From the NCBI GenBank assembly GCA_036005845.1, contig DASYQD010000093.1, positions 1-40,970 on the forward strand: 40,970 nt of DNA, in the 5' to 3' direction. Numbering within the stretch: position 1 is the first letter of the stretch; each line of letters starts with the position of its first letter. A program made the position numbers and the translations under genes. This DNA is from DASYQD01 sp036005845. Its GTDB lineage: Bacteria; Acidobacteriota; Thermoanaerobaculia; Multivoradales; JAIOJS01. Below the pieces are notes generated by a model. It had not been told where the DNA came from. It searched no databases and saw nothing but the letters and a program-made list of their open reading frames with translations. This document shows positions 31,099 through 38,751 of the stretch, piece after piece.

Positions 31099-31619
31099 GC
31101 GTGCCGAATCCTGGCACCGGGTCTTCACGGAGCCCGGAAAAGCAGGAGCCGCCCGCGCCGAACCGTTCTCGTCGCCGCCGTCCGCCGACATCTTCTGCGC
31201 CGAGGCGCGTTCCTTCTGCGCGCCGAACGAGCTGGCGCGCCACTCGCTGGCCCGCTCCCAGAGGGCCTGCCGGTGAGGAAACGAAGGGAACGTAGCCGGC
31301 GAGAGACCGCTCACCGGTGCGGCGACCGCCGAGGGCCGGCGGTCCGGGAACGAGGCTCGGCCCCTGCTCGGGTGCCGCCGTCGGCCGGCGCGGTGGCGTG
31401 GGGCGGAGGCGAGACTATCGAAGTTGGTGCGCTCCGGTCATCCGTGTCTACCCGGATGCCGGGCGAGCGCATCGACGAACCAGGCATGGTGCGCCGCGCG
31501 CGCTACGGTGCCGGCGACGGCGACCTGCCTTGGGTGGGCCTTCGGCTCCCGCCACGGGTGGCGGGAAGTTTGCTAACGTCCTTGCAGCTTCGACCCGTCA
31601 ACCTACGTAGGAGGGGACC
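31099..31619. other. Gene-free stretch between divergent HTH and lmo0937-like genes
   Basis: This 521-bp stretch lies between two divergent starts. Open frames here are ordinary high-GC noise with low-complexity Arg/Ala/Pro translations. The only structure noted is an 18-bp palindrome at 31548-31565. Confidence 0.5.
31548..31565. promoter_or_regulatory. Palindrome upstream of the lmo0937-like gene
   Basis: CCCGCCAC-GG-GTGGCGGG, a perfect 8+2+8 inverted repeat ending 54 bases before the start of the small membrane protein gene. It could be an operator or the foot of a leader hairpin. Confidence 0.4.
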
Positions 31620-31763
31620 ATGGACCTGCTCGTGATCATCCTGATCGTGCTGGTAGTCTTGTGGCTGCTCGGGTTCACCCTGCACATCGGCGGCGGCCTG
31701 ATCCACATCCTGCTCGTCATCGCCGTCATCGTCCTCATCGTCAAGCTGGTACGCAGGGTCTGA
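31620..31763 (+). CDS. lmo0937 family (DUF5670) small membrane protein
   Basis: A 47-residue membrane protein with two hydrophobic helices around a short hinge: LLVIILIVLVVLWLLGF, then HIGGGLIHILLVIAVIVLIV, ending in KLVRRV. The GFTLHIGGGLIH hinge is diagnostic for the lmo0937 family. A strong Shine-Dalgarno (AGGAGGGG) precedes ATG 31620. The family is widespread and sometimes stress-linked, but its function is unknown. It ends 14 bp before the convergent pgl gene. Confidence 0.85.
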   Translation: MDLLVIILIVLVVLWLLGFTLHIGGGLIHILLVIAVIVLIVKLVRRV

Positions 31764-31777
31764 CGAGCCGGGCCGCG

Positions 31778-32533
31778 TCAGCGGCCGGCCGCAGCGGCGT
31801 CGAGCAGCACGAGCGAACGCTCGGCGGCGGCGAGCACTCGCGCCACGGGTAGGCGCGATGCCGGGTCGCCGAGCGCCTCGGCGATGACGGCTGCCTTGGC
31901 GGCGCCGAAGGCGGCGACGACGAGCAGCCGCGCGGCGAACAGTGCCGGCAGCGTGAGCGTCAACCGCCGCGGCGGCGGCTTTGGCGAATCCTCCACTGCC
32001 GCGACCAGCTTTTGCCGTTCGCCGAGCAGTGGATGCCCCGGGAACAGCGACGCCACGTGGCCGTCGGGCCCGACGCCGAGCAGCATGACGTCGAACCGTG
32101 GCGGTTCTCCGCAGACGGCGACGAGCTCGCGCGCGTGTGCGGCCGCCGCCGCCGCGAGATCTTCGGCTTCGCCCGGCATGCGGTGGACGCTCGCGGCCGG
32201 CACTCGCGCCGGGTCAAGCCACAGCTCGCGCGCCAAGCGGTAGTTCGACTGCGCGTCGTCGGGCGGCACGGCGCGTTCGTCGCTCCAGAACACGTCCGTC
32301 CGCGGCCAGTGGATGCGCGCGTTCACGAGCCGCGGCAGCAGCACCTCCGCCGCCGAACCGCCGGTGACGACGAGCGAGGCGGTACCGCGCGCCGCGATCG
32401 CATTGCCGAGCTCGCGTTCGCAGCGCGCCGCGAACAGCGCGGCGAGCGCGGCGGGCTCATCCACCACCACGTGGCGCTCGGCACGCGACTTCGCGGCATC
32501 CGCGGCATCGCGAGGGAACGGCTCGTCGTGCAT
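31778..32533 (-). CDS. pgl: 6-phosphogluconolactonase
   Basis: Soluble enzyme of 251 aa (EC 3.1.1.31) that hydrolyses 6-phosphogluconolactone in the oxidative pentose phosphate pathway. Family motifs: LVVTGGSAAEVLLPRL, the FWSDERAVPPDDAQSNYRLA loop, and GVGPDGHVASLFPGH with the catalytic His. ATG 32533 lies about 20 bp from a TATAGT box shared with the divergent DUF5996-gnd-zwf cluster. The three oxidative-branch genes are therefore likely expressed together from one symmetrical promoter region. Confidence 0.93.
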   Translation of the reverse strand: MHDEPFPRDAADAAKSRAERHVVVDEPAALAALFAARCERELGNAIAARGTASLVVTGGSAAEVLLPRLVNARIHWPRTDVFWSDERAVPPDDAQSNYRLARELWLDPARVPAASVHRMPGEAEDLAAAAAAHARELVAVCGEPPRFDVMLLGVGPDGHVASLFPGHPLLGERQKLVAAVEDSPKPPPRRLTLTLPALFAARLLVVAAFGAAKAAVIAEALGDPASRLPVARVLAAAERSLVLLDAAAAGR

Positions 32534-32552
32534 CCGCGCTCGCCCGCGACAG

Positions 32553-32559
32553 TACTATA
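32553..32559. promoter_or_regulatory. Overlapping divergent -10 boxes between pgl and the DUF5996 gene
   Basis: Plus strand TACTAT (32553-32558) lies seven bases before GTG 32566. Minus strand TATAGT (32559-32554; five of six consensus bases) lies 20 bases before the pgl ATG. The two share five bases, a symmetrical -10 able to fire both ways. Confidence 0.55.
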
Positions 32560-32565
32560 GGGACC

Positions 32566-33480
32566 GTGGTGGACACCGCCTGGCCGCGCCTGCCGCTCGC
32601 CGAGTGGCAGGACACCTACAAGGCGCTCCACCTGCGGGCGCAGATCGTCGGCAAGACGCGCCTGGCGCTGTCGCCGATGGAGAACCACTGGTGGCAGGTG
32701 GCCTTCTACCTCACCGCCCGCGGCCTCACCACCTCGCCGATGCCCGGCGGCGCCCGCACGCTCGAGGTGGAGCTCGACTTCCTCGACCACCAACTGCGGC
32801 TGCGCAGCAGCGACGGCGGCCAGCGCATACTGCCGCTGCGCGCCGGGTCGATCGCGGACTTCTACGACGGCTACCTCGAGGCGTTGCGTGAGCTCGACTT
32901 CCATCCGCCCATCTGGCCGGTGCCGACCGAGATGGAGGAGGCCGTTCCTTTCACCGAGCTGCGCGAGCCGGCGCCCTACGATTCCGACGCGGCGCAACGC
33001 TGCTGGCGCGCGCTGGTGCAGGCCGACCGGCTGCTCAAGCGCTTTCGCGGCCGCTTCCTCGGCAAGTGCAGCCCGGTGCACTTCTGGTGGGGCGGCTTCG
33101 ACCTCGCGTGCACGCGCTTCTCCGGCGCGCGCGCGCCCGAGCATCCCGGCGGCGTGCCGCACCTCGCCGACTGGGTGACGCGCGAGGCCTACTCGCACGC
33201 CTGCATCAGCGCCGGCTGGTGGCCGGGCACGGCGGGCCGCCTCGCCGAGCCGGCGTTCTACGCCTACGCCTACCCCGAGCCGGCGGGTTGCCCGGAAGCG
33301 GTGGTGCGCCCGGCCGCTGCGTACTACCACCCCGAGCTGCGCGAGTGGATCCTGCCGTGGGACGCGGTGCGAACGGCAGCCGATCCAGAGCTGGACGTCA
33401 TGCAGTTCTTGCAGAGCACGTACGAAGCAGCGGCGACGCTGGGCAAGTGGGACCGCGCCGCGCTGGAGCGCCAGAGCTAG
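32566..33480 (+). CDS. DUF5996 family protein
   Basis: Soluble protein of 304 aa matching DUF5996 throughout: an N-terminal WPRLPLAEWQDTYKALHLRA, NHWWQVAFYLTARGLTTSPM, FLGKCSPVHFWWGGFDLACT, FSGARAPEH and a C-terminal YYHPELREWILPWDAVR. The family has no established biochemical role. The GTG start at 32566 has no Shine-Dalgarno but has TACTAT seven bases upstream. It is followed directly by gnd, whose Shine-Dalgarno overlaps this stop codon, so it belongs to the pentose phosphate operon. Confidence 0.87.
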   Translation: MVDTAWPRLPLAEWQDTYKALHLRAQIVGKTRLALSPMENHWWQVAFYLTARGLTTSPMPGGARTLEVELDFLDHQLRLRSSDGGQRILPLRAGSIADFYDGYLEALRELDFHPPIWPVPTEMEEAVPFTELREPAPYDSDAAQRCWRALVQADRLLKRFRGRFLGKCSPVHFWWGGFDLACTRFSGARAPEHPGGVPHLADWVTREAYSHACISAGWWPGTAGRLAEPAFYAYAYPEPAGCPEAVVRPAAAYYHPELREWILPWDAVRTAADPELDVMQFLQSTYEAAATLGKWDRAALERQS

Positions 33481-33490
33481 GAGCACCGCG

Positions 33491-34507
33491 ATGCAGTTGG
33501 GGATGATCGGCCTCGGGCGCATGGGCGCCAACATGGTGCGGCGGCTGATGGCTGGCGGCCACGACTGCGTCGTGTACGACCGCGCGCCGCAGGCAGTACA
33601 GACGCTCGCGGCCGAGGGCGCTGCCGGCGCTGATGCGCTCGAGGATTTCGTTGCCAAGCTGGCGACACCGCGCACCATATTCATCATGGTGCCCGCCGGC
33701 GTCGTCGGCGCCACGCTCGATGCGCTGCGGCCGCTGCTCGCCGCGGACGACGCCGTCGTCGACGGCGGCAACTCGCACTACCACGACGACATCGCCCGCG
33801 CCCGCGATCTCGCCAGAGACGGCATCCACTTCGTCGACATGGGCACCAGCGGCGGCGTGTGGGGGCGCGAGCGCGGCTACTGCCTGATGATCGGCGGCGA
33901 CACCGAGGTCGTGCGGCGCCTCGATCCGATCTTCCGCACGCTGGCGCCCGGGCAGGGCGCGATCCCGCCCTCGCCCGGCCGCGAAGCCCGCCAGAGCACC
34001 GCACACCTCGGCTACCTCCACTGCGGCCCGTCCGGTGCCGGCCACTTCGTGAAGATGGTGCACAACGGCATCGAGTACGGCCTGATGGCCGCCTACGCCG
34101 AGGGCTTCAACGTGCTGGCGAAGGCGAACATCGGCAAGGCGGCGCGCGAGCACGACGCCGAGACGACGCCGCTGCGCAACCCCGAGCACTACCAGTACGA
34201 CCTCGACCTCGCCGACGTCGCCGAGGTCTGGCGCCGCGGCAGCGTCGTCACCTCGTGGCTCCTCGACCTGACGGCGGCGGCGCTCGCCAAGAGCCCCGAC
34301 CTCGGCGACTTCGCGGGCCGCGTCGCCGACTCCGGCGAGGGGCGCTGGACGCTCGCCGCCGCCATCGACGAGGCGGTGCCGGCGCACGTGCTCACCGCCG
34401 CCCTCTTCGAGCGCTTCGCCTCGCGCGGCGAGGACGACTTTCAGAACCGCGTGCTCTCCGCCATGCGCTTCGGCTTCGGCGGGCATGTGGAGAAAAAAGG
34501 TGGATAG
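33491..34507 (+). CDS. gnd: 6-phosphogluconate dehydrogenase (decarboxylating), short form
   Basis: Enzyme of 338 aa (EC 1.1.1.44/343 class) that oxidises 6-phosphogluconate to ribulose 5-phosphate and CO2. The N-terminal Rossmann motif is GLGRMGAN (7-14). Also present are DGGNSHYHDDIARA, GTSGGVWGRERGYCLMIGGD, and the catalytic lysine region GPSGAGHFVKMVHNGIEYG. The length is that of the shorter, often NAD-preferring, form rather than the 470-aa type. AGGAG overlaps the upstream stop. It ends 60 bp before zwf. Confidence 0.93.
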   Translation: MQLGMIGLGRMGANMVRRLMAGGHDCVVYDRAPQAVQTLAAEGAAGADALEDFVAKLATPRTIFIMVPAGVVGATLDALRPLLAADDAVVDGGNSHYHDDIARARDLARDGIHFVDMGTSGGVWGRERGYCLMIGGDTEVVRRLDPIFRTLAPGQGAIPPSPGREARQSTAHLGYLHCGPSGAGHFVKMVHNGIEYGLMAAYAEGFNVLAKANIGKAAREHDAETTPLRNPEHYQYDLDLADVAEVWRRGSVVTSWLLDLTAAALAKSPDLGDFAGRVADSGEGRWTLAAAIDEAVPAHVLTAALFERFASRGEDDFQNRVLSAMRFGFGGHVEKKGG

Positions 34508-34527
34508 GCGAGCGTCGGGTGGGGGCG

Positions 34528-34553
34528 CCCCCTGCCCCTGGAGGGGCAGGGGG
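34528..34553. repeat. Strong hairpin between gnd and zwf
   Basis: CCCCCTGCCCC-TGGA-GGGGCAGGGGG, a perfect 11-bp stem with a 4-nt loop in the 60-bp gap between co-directional genes. It could attenuate transcription, stabilise the upstream message or belong to a dispersed intergenic palindrome family. Confidence 0.7.
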
Positions 34554-34570
34554 GCGGGGGGACAGGGGTG

Positions 34571-35965
34571 ATGGAAAACCCAGGACGGCCGCAATCGGAC
34601 GCCCTCGTCTTCTTCGGCGCCACCGGCGACCTCGCCTACAAGAAGATCTTCCCCGCCCTGCAGCGCCTGGTGAAGCGCGGCCGCCTGACGGTGCCGGTGG
34701 TCGGCGTCGCGCGCTCGGGCTGGAACCGCGACCAGCTCGTCGAGCGCGCCAAGGAGAGCGTCACCGAGCACGGCGGCGGCGTCGACCCCGAGGCCTTCCC
34801 CAAGCTCACCGAGCTGCTGCGCTACGTCGACGGCGACTATCGCGAGGAGTCGACGTACCAGCACCTCAAGAAGGAGCTGGGCGACTGCGGGCGGCCGCTG
34901 CACTACCTCGCCATCCCGCCCAGCATGTTCGGCACCGTGGTCGAGAGCCTCGCCAAGGCGAGCTGCACCAAGGAGGCCCGGGTCGTCGTCGAGAAGCCGT
35001 TCGGGCGCGACCTCGAATCGGCGCGCGAGCTCAACCGCATCCTCCACCAGGTCTTTCCCGAAGAGGCGATCTTCCGCATCGACCACTTCCTCGGCAAGGA
35101 GGCGGTGCAGAACATCCTCTACTTCCGCTTCGCCAACGCCTTCCTCGAGCCGATCTGGAACCGCGACTACGTCGAGTCGGTGCAGATCACCATGGCGGAG
35201 AGCTTCGGCATCAAGGGGCGCGGCAAGCTCTACGACGAGGTGGGCGTCATCCGCGACGTGGTGCAGAACCACCTGCTGCAGGTGGTGAGCTACCTGGCGA
35301 TGGAGGCGCCATCAGCCACCTACGGCGAGGCGATCCGCGACGAGCAGGCGAAGGTGCTGCGCACGGTGCGCCCGCTGTCGACCGACCAGATGGTGCGCGG
35401 CCAGTTCCGCGGCTACCGCGACGAGCCCGGCGTCGCGTCCGACTCCTACATCGCCACCTACGTGGCGCTCCACCTCTTCGTCGACTCCTGGCGCTGGCAC
35501 GGCGTGCCCTTCTACGTGCGCGCCGGCAAGTCGCTGGCGAGCACCGTCACCGAGGTGATGGTCGAGCTGCACAACCCGCCGCCGGTCGTCTTCCAGGAGC
35601 CGCTGCCGCCGCGCGGCAACTACGTGCGCTTCCGCCTGAGCCCGCAGGTGGTGATCGCCGTCGGCGCCCGCGCCAAGAAGCCGGGCGAACGGATGGTCGG
35701 CGAGCCGGTCGAGCTGTCGGTCTACGAGGGCCCGGCGGAGGGCGGCGAGGGGCGGCTCGACGCCTACGAGCGGCTGCTCGGCGACGCCATGGCCGGCGAC
35801 CCGACGCTCTTCGCGCGGCAGGACGTGGTCGAGGCGGCGTGGGCGATCGTCGATCCCGTCATTCACGGCCCCAGCCCGCTCTACGAGTACGAGCCGGGGA
35901 CGTGGGGGCCGAAAGAGGCCGACAAGCTGGTCGAAGAAGTCGGAGGCTGGAACACGCCGGAGTAG
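34571..35965 (+). CDS. zwf: Glucose-6-phosphate 1-dehydrogenase
   Basis: Enzyme of 464 aa (EC 1.1.1.49), the entry step of the oxidative pentose phosphate pathway. Key motifs: the dinucleotide fold GATGDLAYKKIFPAL (16-30), VVVEKPFGRDLESAREL (138-154), and the substrate-binding and catalytic RIDHFLGKEAVQNIL (169-183, His at 172). Also present are the DEPGVASDSYIATYVALHLF region and a C-terminal WAIVDPVI. ATG 34571 is preferred over GTG 34568, which directly precedes it. Together with pgl and gnd, the complete oxidative branch is encoded within 4.2 kb. Confidence 0.96.
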   Translation: MENPGRPQSDALVFFGATGDLAYKKIFPALQRLVKRGRLTVPVVGVARSGWNRDQLVERAKESVTEHGGGVDPEAFPKLTELLRYVDGDYREESTYQHLKKELGDCGRPLHYLAIPPSMFGTVVESLAKASCTKEARVVVEKPFGRDLESARELNRILHQVFPEEAIFRIDHFLGKEAVQNILYFRFANAFLEPIWNRDYVESVQITMAESFGIKGRGKLYDEVGVIRDVVQNHLLQVVSYLAMEAPSATYGEAIRDEQAKVLRTVRPLSTDQMVRGQFRGYRDEPGVASDSYIATYVALHLFVDSWRWHGVPFYVRAGKSLASTVTEVMVELHNPPPVVFQEPLPPRGNYVRFRLSPQVVIAVGARAKKPGERMVGEPVELSVYEGPAEGGEGRLDAYERLLGDAMAGDPTLFARQDVVEAAWAIVDPVIHGPSPLYEYEPGTWGPKEADKLVEEVGGWNTPE

Positions 35966-35970
35966 AGCTG

Positions 35971-36046
35971 GTCATCGCGAGCGAAGCGAAGCGATCTCGA
36001 CGTTTCGAGATCGAGATTGCTTCGTCGCTGCGCTCCTCGCAATGAC
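35971..36046. repeat. REP-like intergenic palindrome after zwf
   Basis: GTCATCGCGAGCGAAGCGAAG at the left (35971 on) faces the complement CGTCGCTGCGCTCCTCGCAATGAC at the right end. The middle, GATCTCGACGTTTCGAGATC, is itself a hairpin. The GTCAT(T/C)GCGAG...(G/C)CAATGAC pattern recurs between genes in many bacteria. It fills the gap between convergent zwf and the glycosyltransferase gene. Confidence 0.75.
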
Positions 36047-36050
36047 GAGG

Positions 36051-36740
36051 CTACAGCTCGCGCGGCGCCTCGCTCGCCACCACCGCCGCAGCGCCGAAGT
36101 GCAGCGCCCAGTTGGTGGCCAGGATGTCGAGCACCATGCGCCAGCGCCAGTAGGTGCCGCGCAGCACGCCGTACTTCTTCTCTTTGACCGTCTGCGACAG
36201 GCCGGGGAAGACCTTGTGCTGCGGCCGGCCCGGGTGGTCGGCGTAGTAGTTGAGCGCCGTCTCGATCTCGAAGCCCTGCTTGAACCGCCGCGGCGTGCGC
36301 TCCCAGAGGCGCCGCGTCAGCGCGCGGATGCCGCCGAGCAGCGGCACGAAGCGGATGATGAACGGCGCGTCGTAGATGCGGCGGTCGATCATGCCGATGA
36401 ACATCTCGGTGTCGCCGCGGCGCACGGGAGCGACGATCTCGTCGATGGTCTCGTGGCTGAGGCCGACGATGTCGGCGTCGCAGAAGAAGATCAGGTCGCC
36501 GACCGCGGCATCGACGCCGCGCTGCATCGCCGCGCCCTTGCCGCTCTTCCGCGGGCTACGCACCACGCGCGCGCCGCGCGCCGCCGCCACCTCGCCGGTG
36601 CCGTCGGTCGAGCCGTCGTCGACCACCAGCACCTCGGCGAAGCCGGGGTAGGAGAGCAGGACGTCGAGGACCGGCGCGATGCGCGCCGCCTCGTTGTAGG
36701 CGGGCACGATGGCGCTGATCCTGGTGCCGGCGGCGCTCAC
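36051..36740 (-). CDS. Glycosyltransferase family 2 protein
   Basis: GT-A fold transferase of 229 aa with ISAIVPAYNEAARIAPVLD, the nucleotide-sugar motif VLVVDDGSTDGTGEV (41-48 for DDGSTDGT) and the metal-binding DAD (88-90). FEIETALNYYADHPGR follows, and there are no membrane segments. The start GTG 36740 overlaps the stop of the DedA-like gene (GTGA), so an upstream ATG at 36767 is less likely. It resembles dolichyl- or undecaprenyl-phosphate mannosyl/glucosyltransferase-like enzymes. It sits in an operon with a PIG-L deacetylase and a DedA-like protein, suggesting cell-envelope sugar or lipid modification. Confidence 0.88.
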   Translation of the reverse strand: MSAAGTRISAIVPAYNEAARIAPVLDVLLSYPGFAEVLVVDDGSTDGTGEVAAARGARVVRSPRKSGKGAAMQRGVDAAVGDLIFFCDADIVGLSHETIDEIVAPVRRGDTEMFIGMIDRRIYDAPFIIRFVPLLGGIRALTRRLWERTPRRFKQGFEIETALNYYADHPGRPQHKVFPGLSQTVKEKKYGVLRGTYWRWRMVLDILATNWALHFGAAAVVASEAPREL

Positions 36741-37315
36741 GCGTCGAACAGGCGCTTCCTGAGCCATTGCGTCCCCATCCTCATCAGAATGAACAGCAGC
36801 ACCGGCGCCGCCAAGAGGTAGCGGAGCGTGTGCACGGCGGGGGCCAGATTCGTGGCGCCCTGGCAAAGCAGGAGGCCGACGCCGATGAGCACCGACATGT
36901 AGGCGGCGGTGCCGATGGCGTCGAGCAGCAGGAAGCGGCGCAGCGGGATGCGCCGGAGCGAGGTGAAGACGATGGTCACGATGCGAATCCCGTAGACGAA
37001 CTTGTAGAACAGCAAGTAGTAGAACTTCTTGCCGTCGTCGACCCGTTCCATCGCCGCCATGGCCCGTTCATAACGCGTCTGCAGAGTACGCCAGCGGCGC
37101 GCGAAGTGGACGAGCCGCTGCCCGAAGAAGAACCACACCAGGTCCGAAGACAGGGTCCCGAGCATGGTGATGCCCAGGAGGGCCGGCACGGGCACCGCGC
37201 CGGCTGCCGCAAGGACGATGCCCGCCAGGACGACCGTCTCGCCGAGGAAGAAGGTCCCGACGAAGATGGCGGGCAGGATGGGTATGGACGATACCCAGTG
37301 CGGCAGCTGTTCCAT
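36737..37315 (-). CDS. DedA/SNARE-associated-like membrane protein
   Basis: Integral membrane protein of 192 aa with four or five hydrophobic segments. It matches DedA-type proteins: ETVVLAGIVLAAAGAVPVPA, DLVWFFFGQRLVHF and FYKFVYGIRIVTIVFTSLRR. The positively charged FVYGIRIVT segment corresponds to the family's conserved Arg region. DedA/DTT-type proteins flip undecaprenyl phosphate or phosphatidylethanolamine across membranes, which would suit an adjacent glycosyltransferase. ATG 37315 is chosen because the hydrophobic part begins soon after. Its stop overlaps the glycosyltransferase start. Confidence 0.8.
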   Translation of the reverse strand: MEQLPHWVSSIPILPAIFVGTFFLGETVVLAGIVLAAAGAVPVPALLGITMLGTLSSDLVWFFFGQRLVHFARRWRTLQTRYERAMAAMERVDDGKKFYYLLFYKFVYGIRIVTIVFTSLRRIPLRRFLLLDAIGTAAYMSVLIGVGLLLCQGATNLAPAVHTLRYLLAAPVLLFILMRMGTQWLRKRLFDA

Positions 37316-37379
37316 GGCATTCCGGTGAGACTTCCAGCAGGCGACATTCCAGAGGGGCGGGAGGATATCGCGAACCGGG

Positions 37380-38042
37380 CTAGAAGCCCGCGAGCGCGTC
37401 ACGCCAGCATTGGGTGGTGAGGAAGCGGGCGCCGCCCGAGGCGAGCATCGGCAGCAGGAACACCCACTGCGACGGGTAGCCGAGGGCGAGCCGTAACCGC
37501 AGCCGCGCCAACCGTTTGCCCATGCGCTGCTGGTACCAGGCGGCGCTGCCGCGTGCCGGCGCTTCCGGGGGCGGTCCGTTCGCGCGCGGCACGCCGACGC
37601 GCCTCCCCCACCGCCAGCCGCGGTCGTAGCAGGGCACGGTGACGAGGCGCCGGCCGCGGGCCAGCCGTTCGCAGAGCGCGAAGGCGGCGTCGTGGTCGCC
37701 GTGCTCGCCCTCGGGGTCGGTGGTGACGACGACGGTGGGACCGGCGGCGAGGCCTTCGAGCAGCGCGCCGGCGCGCTCGTGCTGCGCGTCGAGGCCGCCG
37801 TCGGGAAGCTCGAGGCTGTAGCAGGCGACCCCGAGCCGCGCCCGCAGCATGGTCGCCATGCGCCGGCGCTCGGCAGCGCGCAGCCGCGGCAGCAGCCCGC
37901 CGTGCGTCAACCAGACCAGCGTCTGCGGCAGGCCCGCGTTGGCGAACAGCAGGCCGGCGGCGAACAGCTCGTCGTCGGCATGCGGCAAGACGTAGAGCAG
38001 CCGCGCGCCCGGAAACCGGGCGGGAGTCCCGAGGACCTGCAT
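37380..38042 (-). CDS. PIG-L family deacetylase
   Basis: Enzyme of 220 aa with the zinc-binding LLYVLPHADDELFAAG (His21, AsxAsp pair) near the N-terminus and the second motif TTDPEGEHGDHDAAFALCE. PIG-L/LmbE enzymes remove N-acetyl groups from GlcNAc-type sugars or glycolipids. ATG 38042 is preferred because TAGAAT lies ten bases upstream and overlaps the alternative ATG at 38054. The start is only 27 bp from the divergent phosphatase start, and the promoters overlap. First gene of a three-gene operon with DedA and GT2 proteins. Confidence 0.85.
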   Translation of the reverse strand: MQVLGTPARFPGARLLYVLPHADDELFAAGLLFANAGLPQTLVWLTHGGLLPRLRAAERRRMATMLRARLGVACYSLELPDGGLDAQHERAGALLEGLAAGPTVVVTTDPEGEHGDHDAAFALCERLARGRRLVTVPCYDRGWRWGRRVGVPRANGPPPEAPARGSAAWYQQRMGKRLARLRLRLALGYPSQWVFLLPMLASGGARFLTTQCWRDALAGF

Positions 38043-38052
38043 GATGCGGCGC

Positions 38053-38062
38053 ATTCTATGCT
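38053..38062. promoter_or_regulatory. Overlapping divergent -10 boxes between PIG-L and phosphatase genes
   Basis: Minus-strand TAGAAT (38058-38053) lies ten bases before ATG 38042. Plus-strand TATGCT (38057-38062) lies seven bases before ATG 38070. The two hexamers share two bases. Confidence 0.5.
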
Positions 38063-38069
38063 CGCCCGC

Positions 38070-38750
38070 ATGGCGACGCGGCTCTACCTGGTGCGGCACG
38101 GCGCCACCGCGCTCTCCGCCGAGAACCGCTTCTCGGGCGCGGTGGGCGTCGACCTCTCCGACGAAGGCCGGCAGCAGGTCGAGCGCCTGGCGCAACGGCT
38201 CGCCGGCGAAGGGATCTGCGCCGTCTACTGCAGCCCGCTCGGGCGCGCCGTGCAGACGGCGGCGCTGCTGGCACGGCCGCTCGGGCTGCCGCCGCAGCCG
38301 CGCGAAGGCCTGCGCGAGATCTCGCACGGGCACTGGGAAGGCTTGAGCAGGGCCGAGGTCGAGCAGCGCTTCGGCGCCGAGTACGCGGCGTGGGAGGCCG
38401 ATCCCTTCACCTTCGCGCCCGAGGGCGGCGAGTCGGGCGTCGCGGTGCTGGCGCGCGCGCTGCCGGTGGTGCGCGAGATCGTCGTTCGCCACGACGGCCA
38501 GCGCGTGCTGGTGGTCTCGCACAAAGCGACGCTGCGGCTGCTGCTCTCGAGCCTCCTCGGCTTCGACGCCCGCGGCTACCGCGACCGCCTCGACCAGGCG
38601 CCGGCATGCCTCAACGTCGTCGATTTCAAGGACCCGGTGCGGGCGCGGCTGATGCTCTTCAACGACACCTCGCACTACGCCACCCAGCCGCGCGAGGCGC
38701 ACGGGAATCAATCGAAATGGTGGGACGTGCCGGGGACCGGCGGTCCCTGA
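38070..38750 (+). CDS. Histidine phosphatase (phosphoglycerate-mutase-like)
   Basis: Branch-1 histidine phosphatase of 226 aa. The catalytic LVRHGATALSAENRFSG has the phospho-histidine in RHG. CSPLGRAVQTAALLA, EISHGHWEGLSRAEVE and VLVVSHKATLRLLLSSLLG complete the active site. The C-terminal part carries a conserved-looking LNDTSH-type segment (LFNDTSHYATQP). Substrates range from sugar phosphates to nucleotides or cobalamin precursors; none can be chosen. ATG 38070 is preferred over 38058 because TATGCT is seven bases upstream. It ends one base before the stop of the convergent TPR gene. Confidence 0.88.
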   Translation: MATRLYLVRHGATALSAENRFSGAVGVDLSDEGRQQVERLAQRLAGEGICAVYCSPLGRAVQTAALLARPLGLPPQPREGLREISHGHWEGLSRAEVEQRFGAEYAAWEADPFTFAPEGGESGVAVLARALPVVREIVVRHDGQRVLVVSHKATLRLLLSSLLGFDARGYRDRLDQAPACLNVVDFKDPVRARLMLFNDTSHYATQPREAHGNQSKWWDVPGTGGP

Positions 38751-38751
38751 C

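Noticed and set aside
31099..31619. Several open frames in the gap between the HTH and lmo0937-like genes
   Set aside because: All are low-complexity Arg/Ala/Pro translations without start signals; treated as non-coding.
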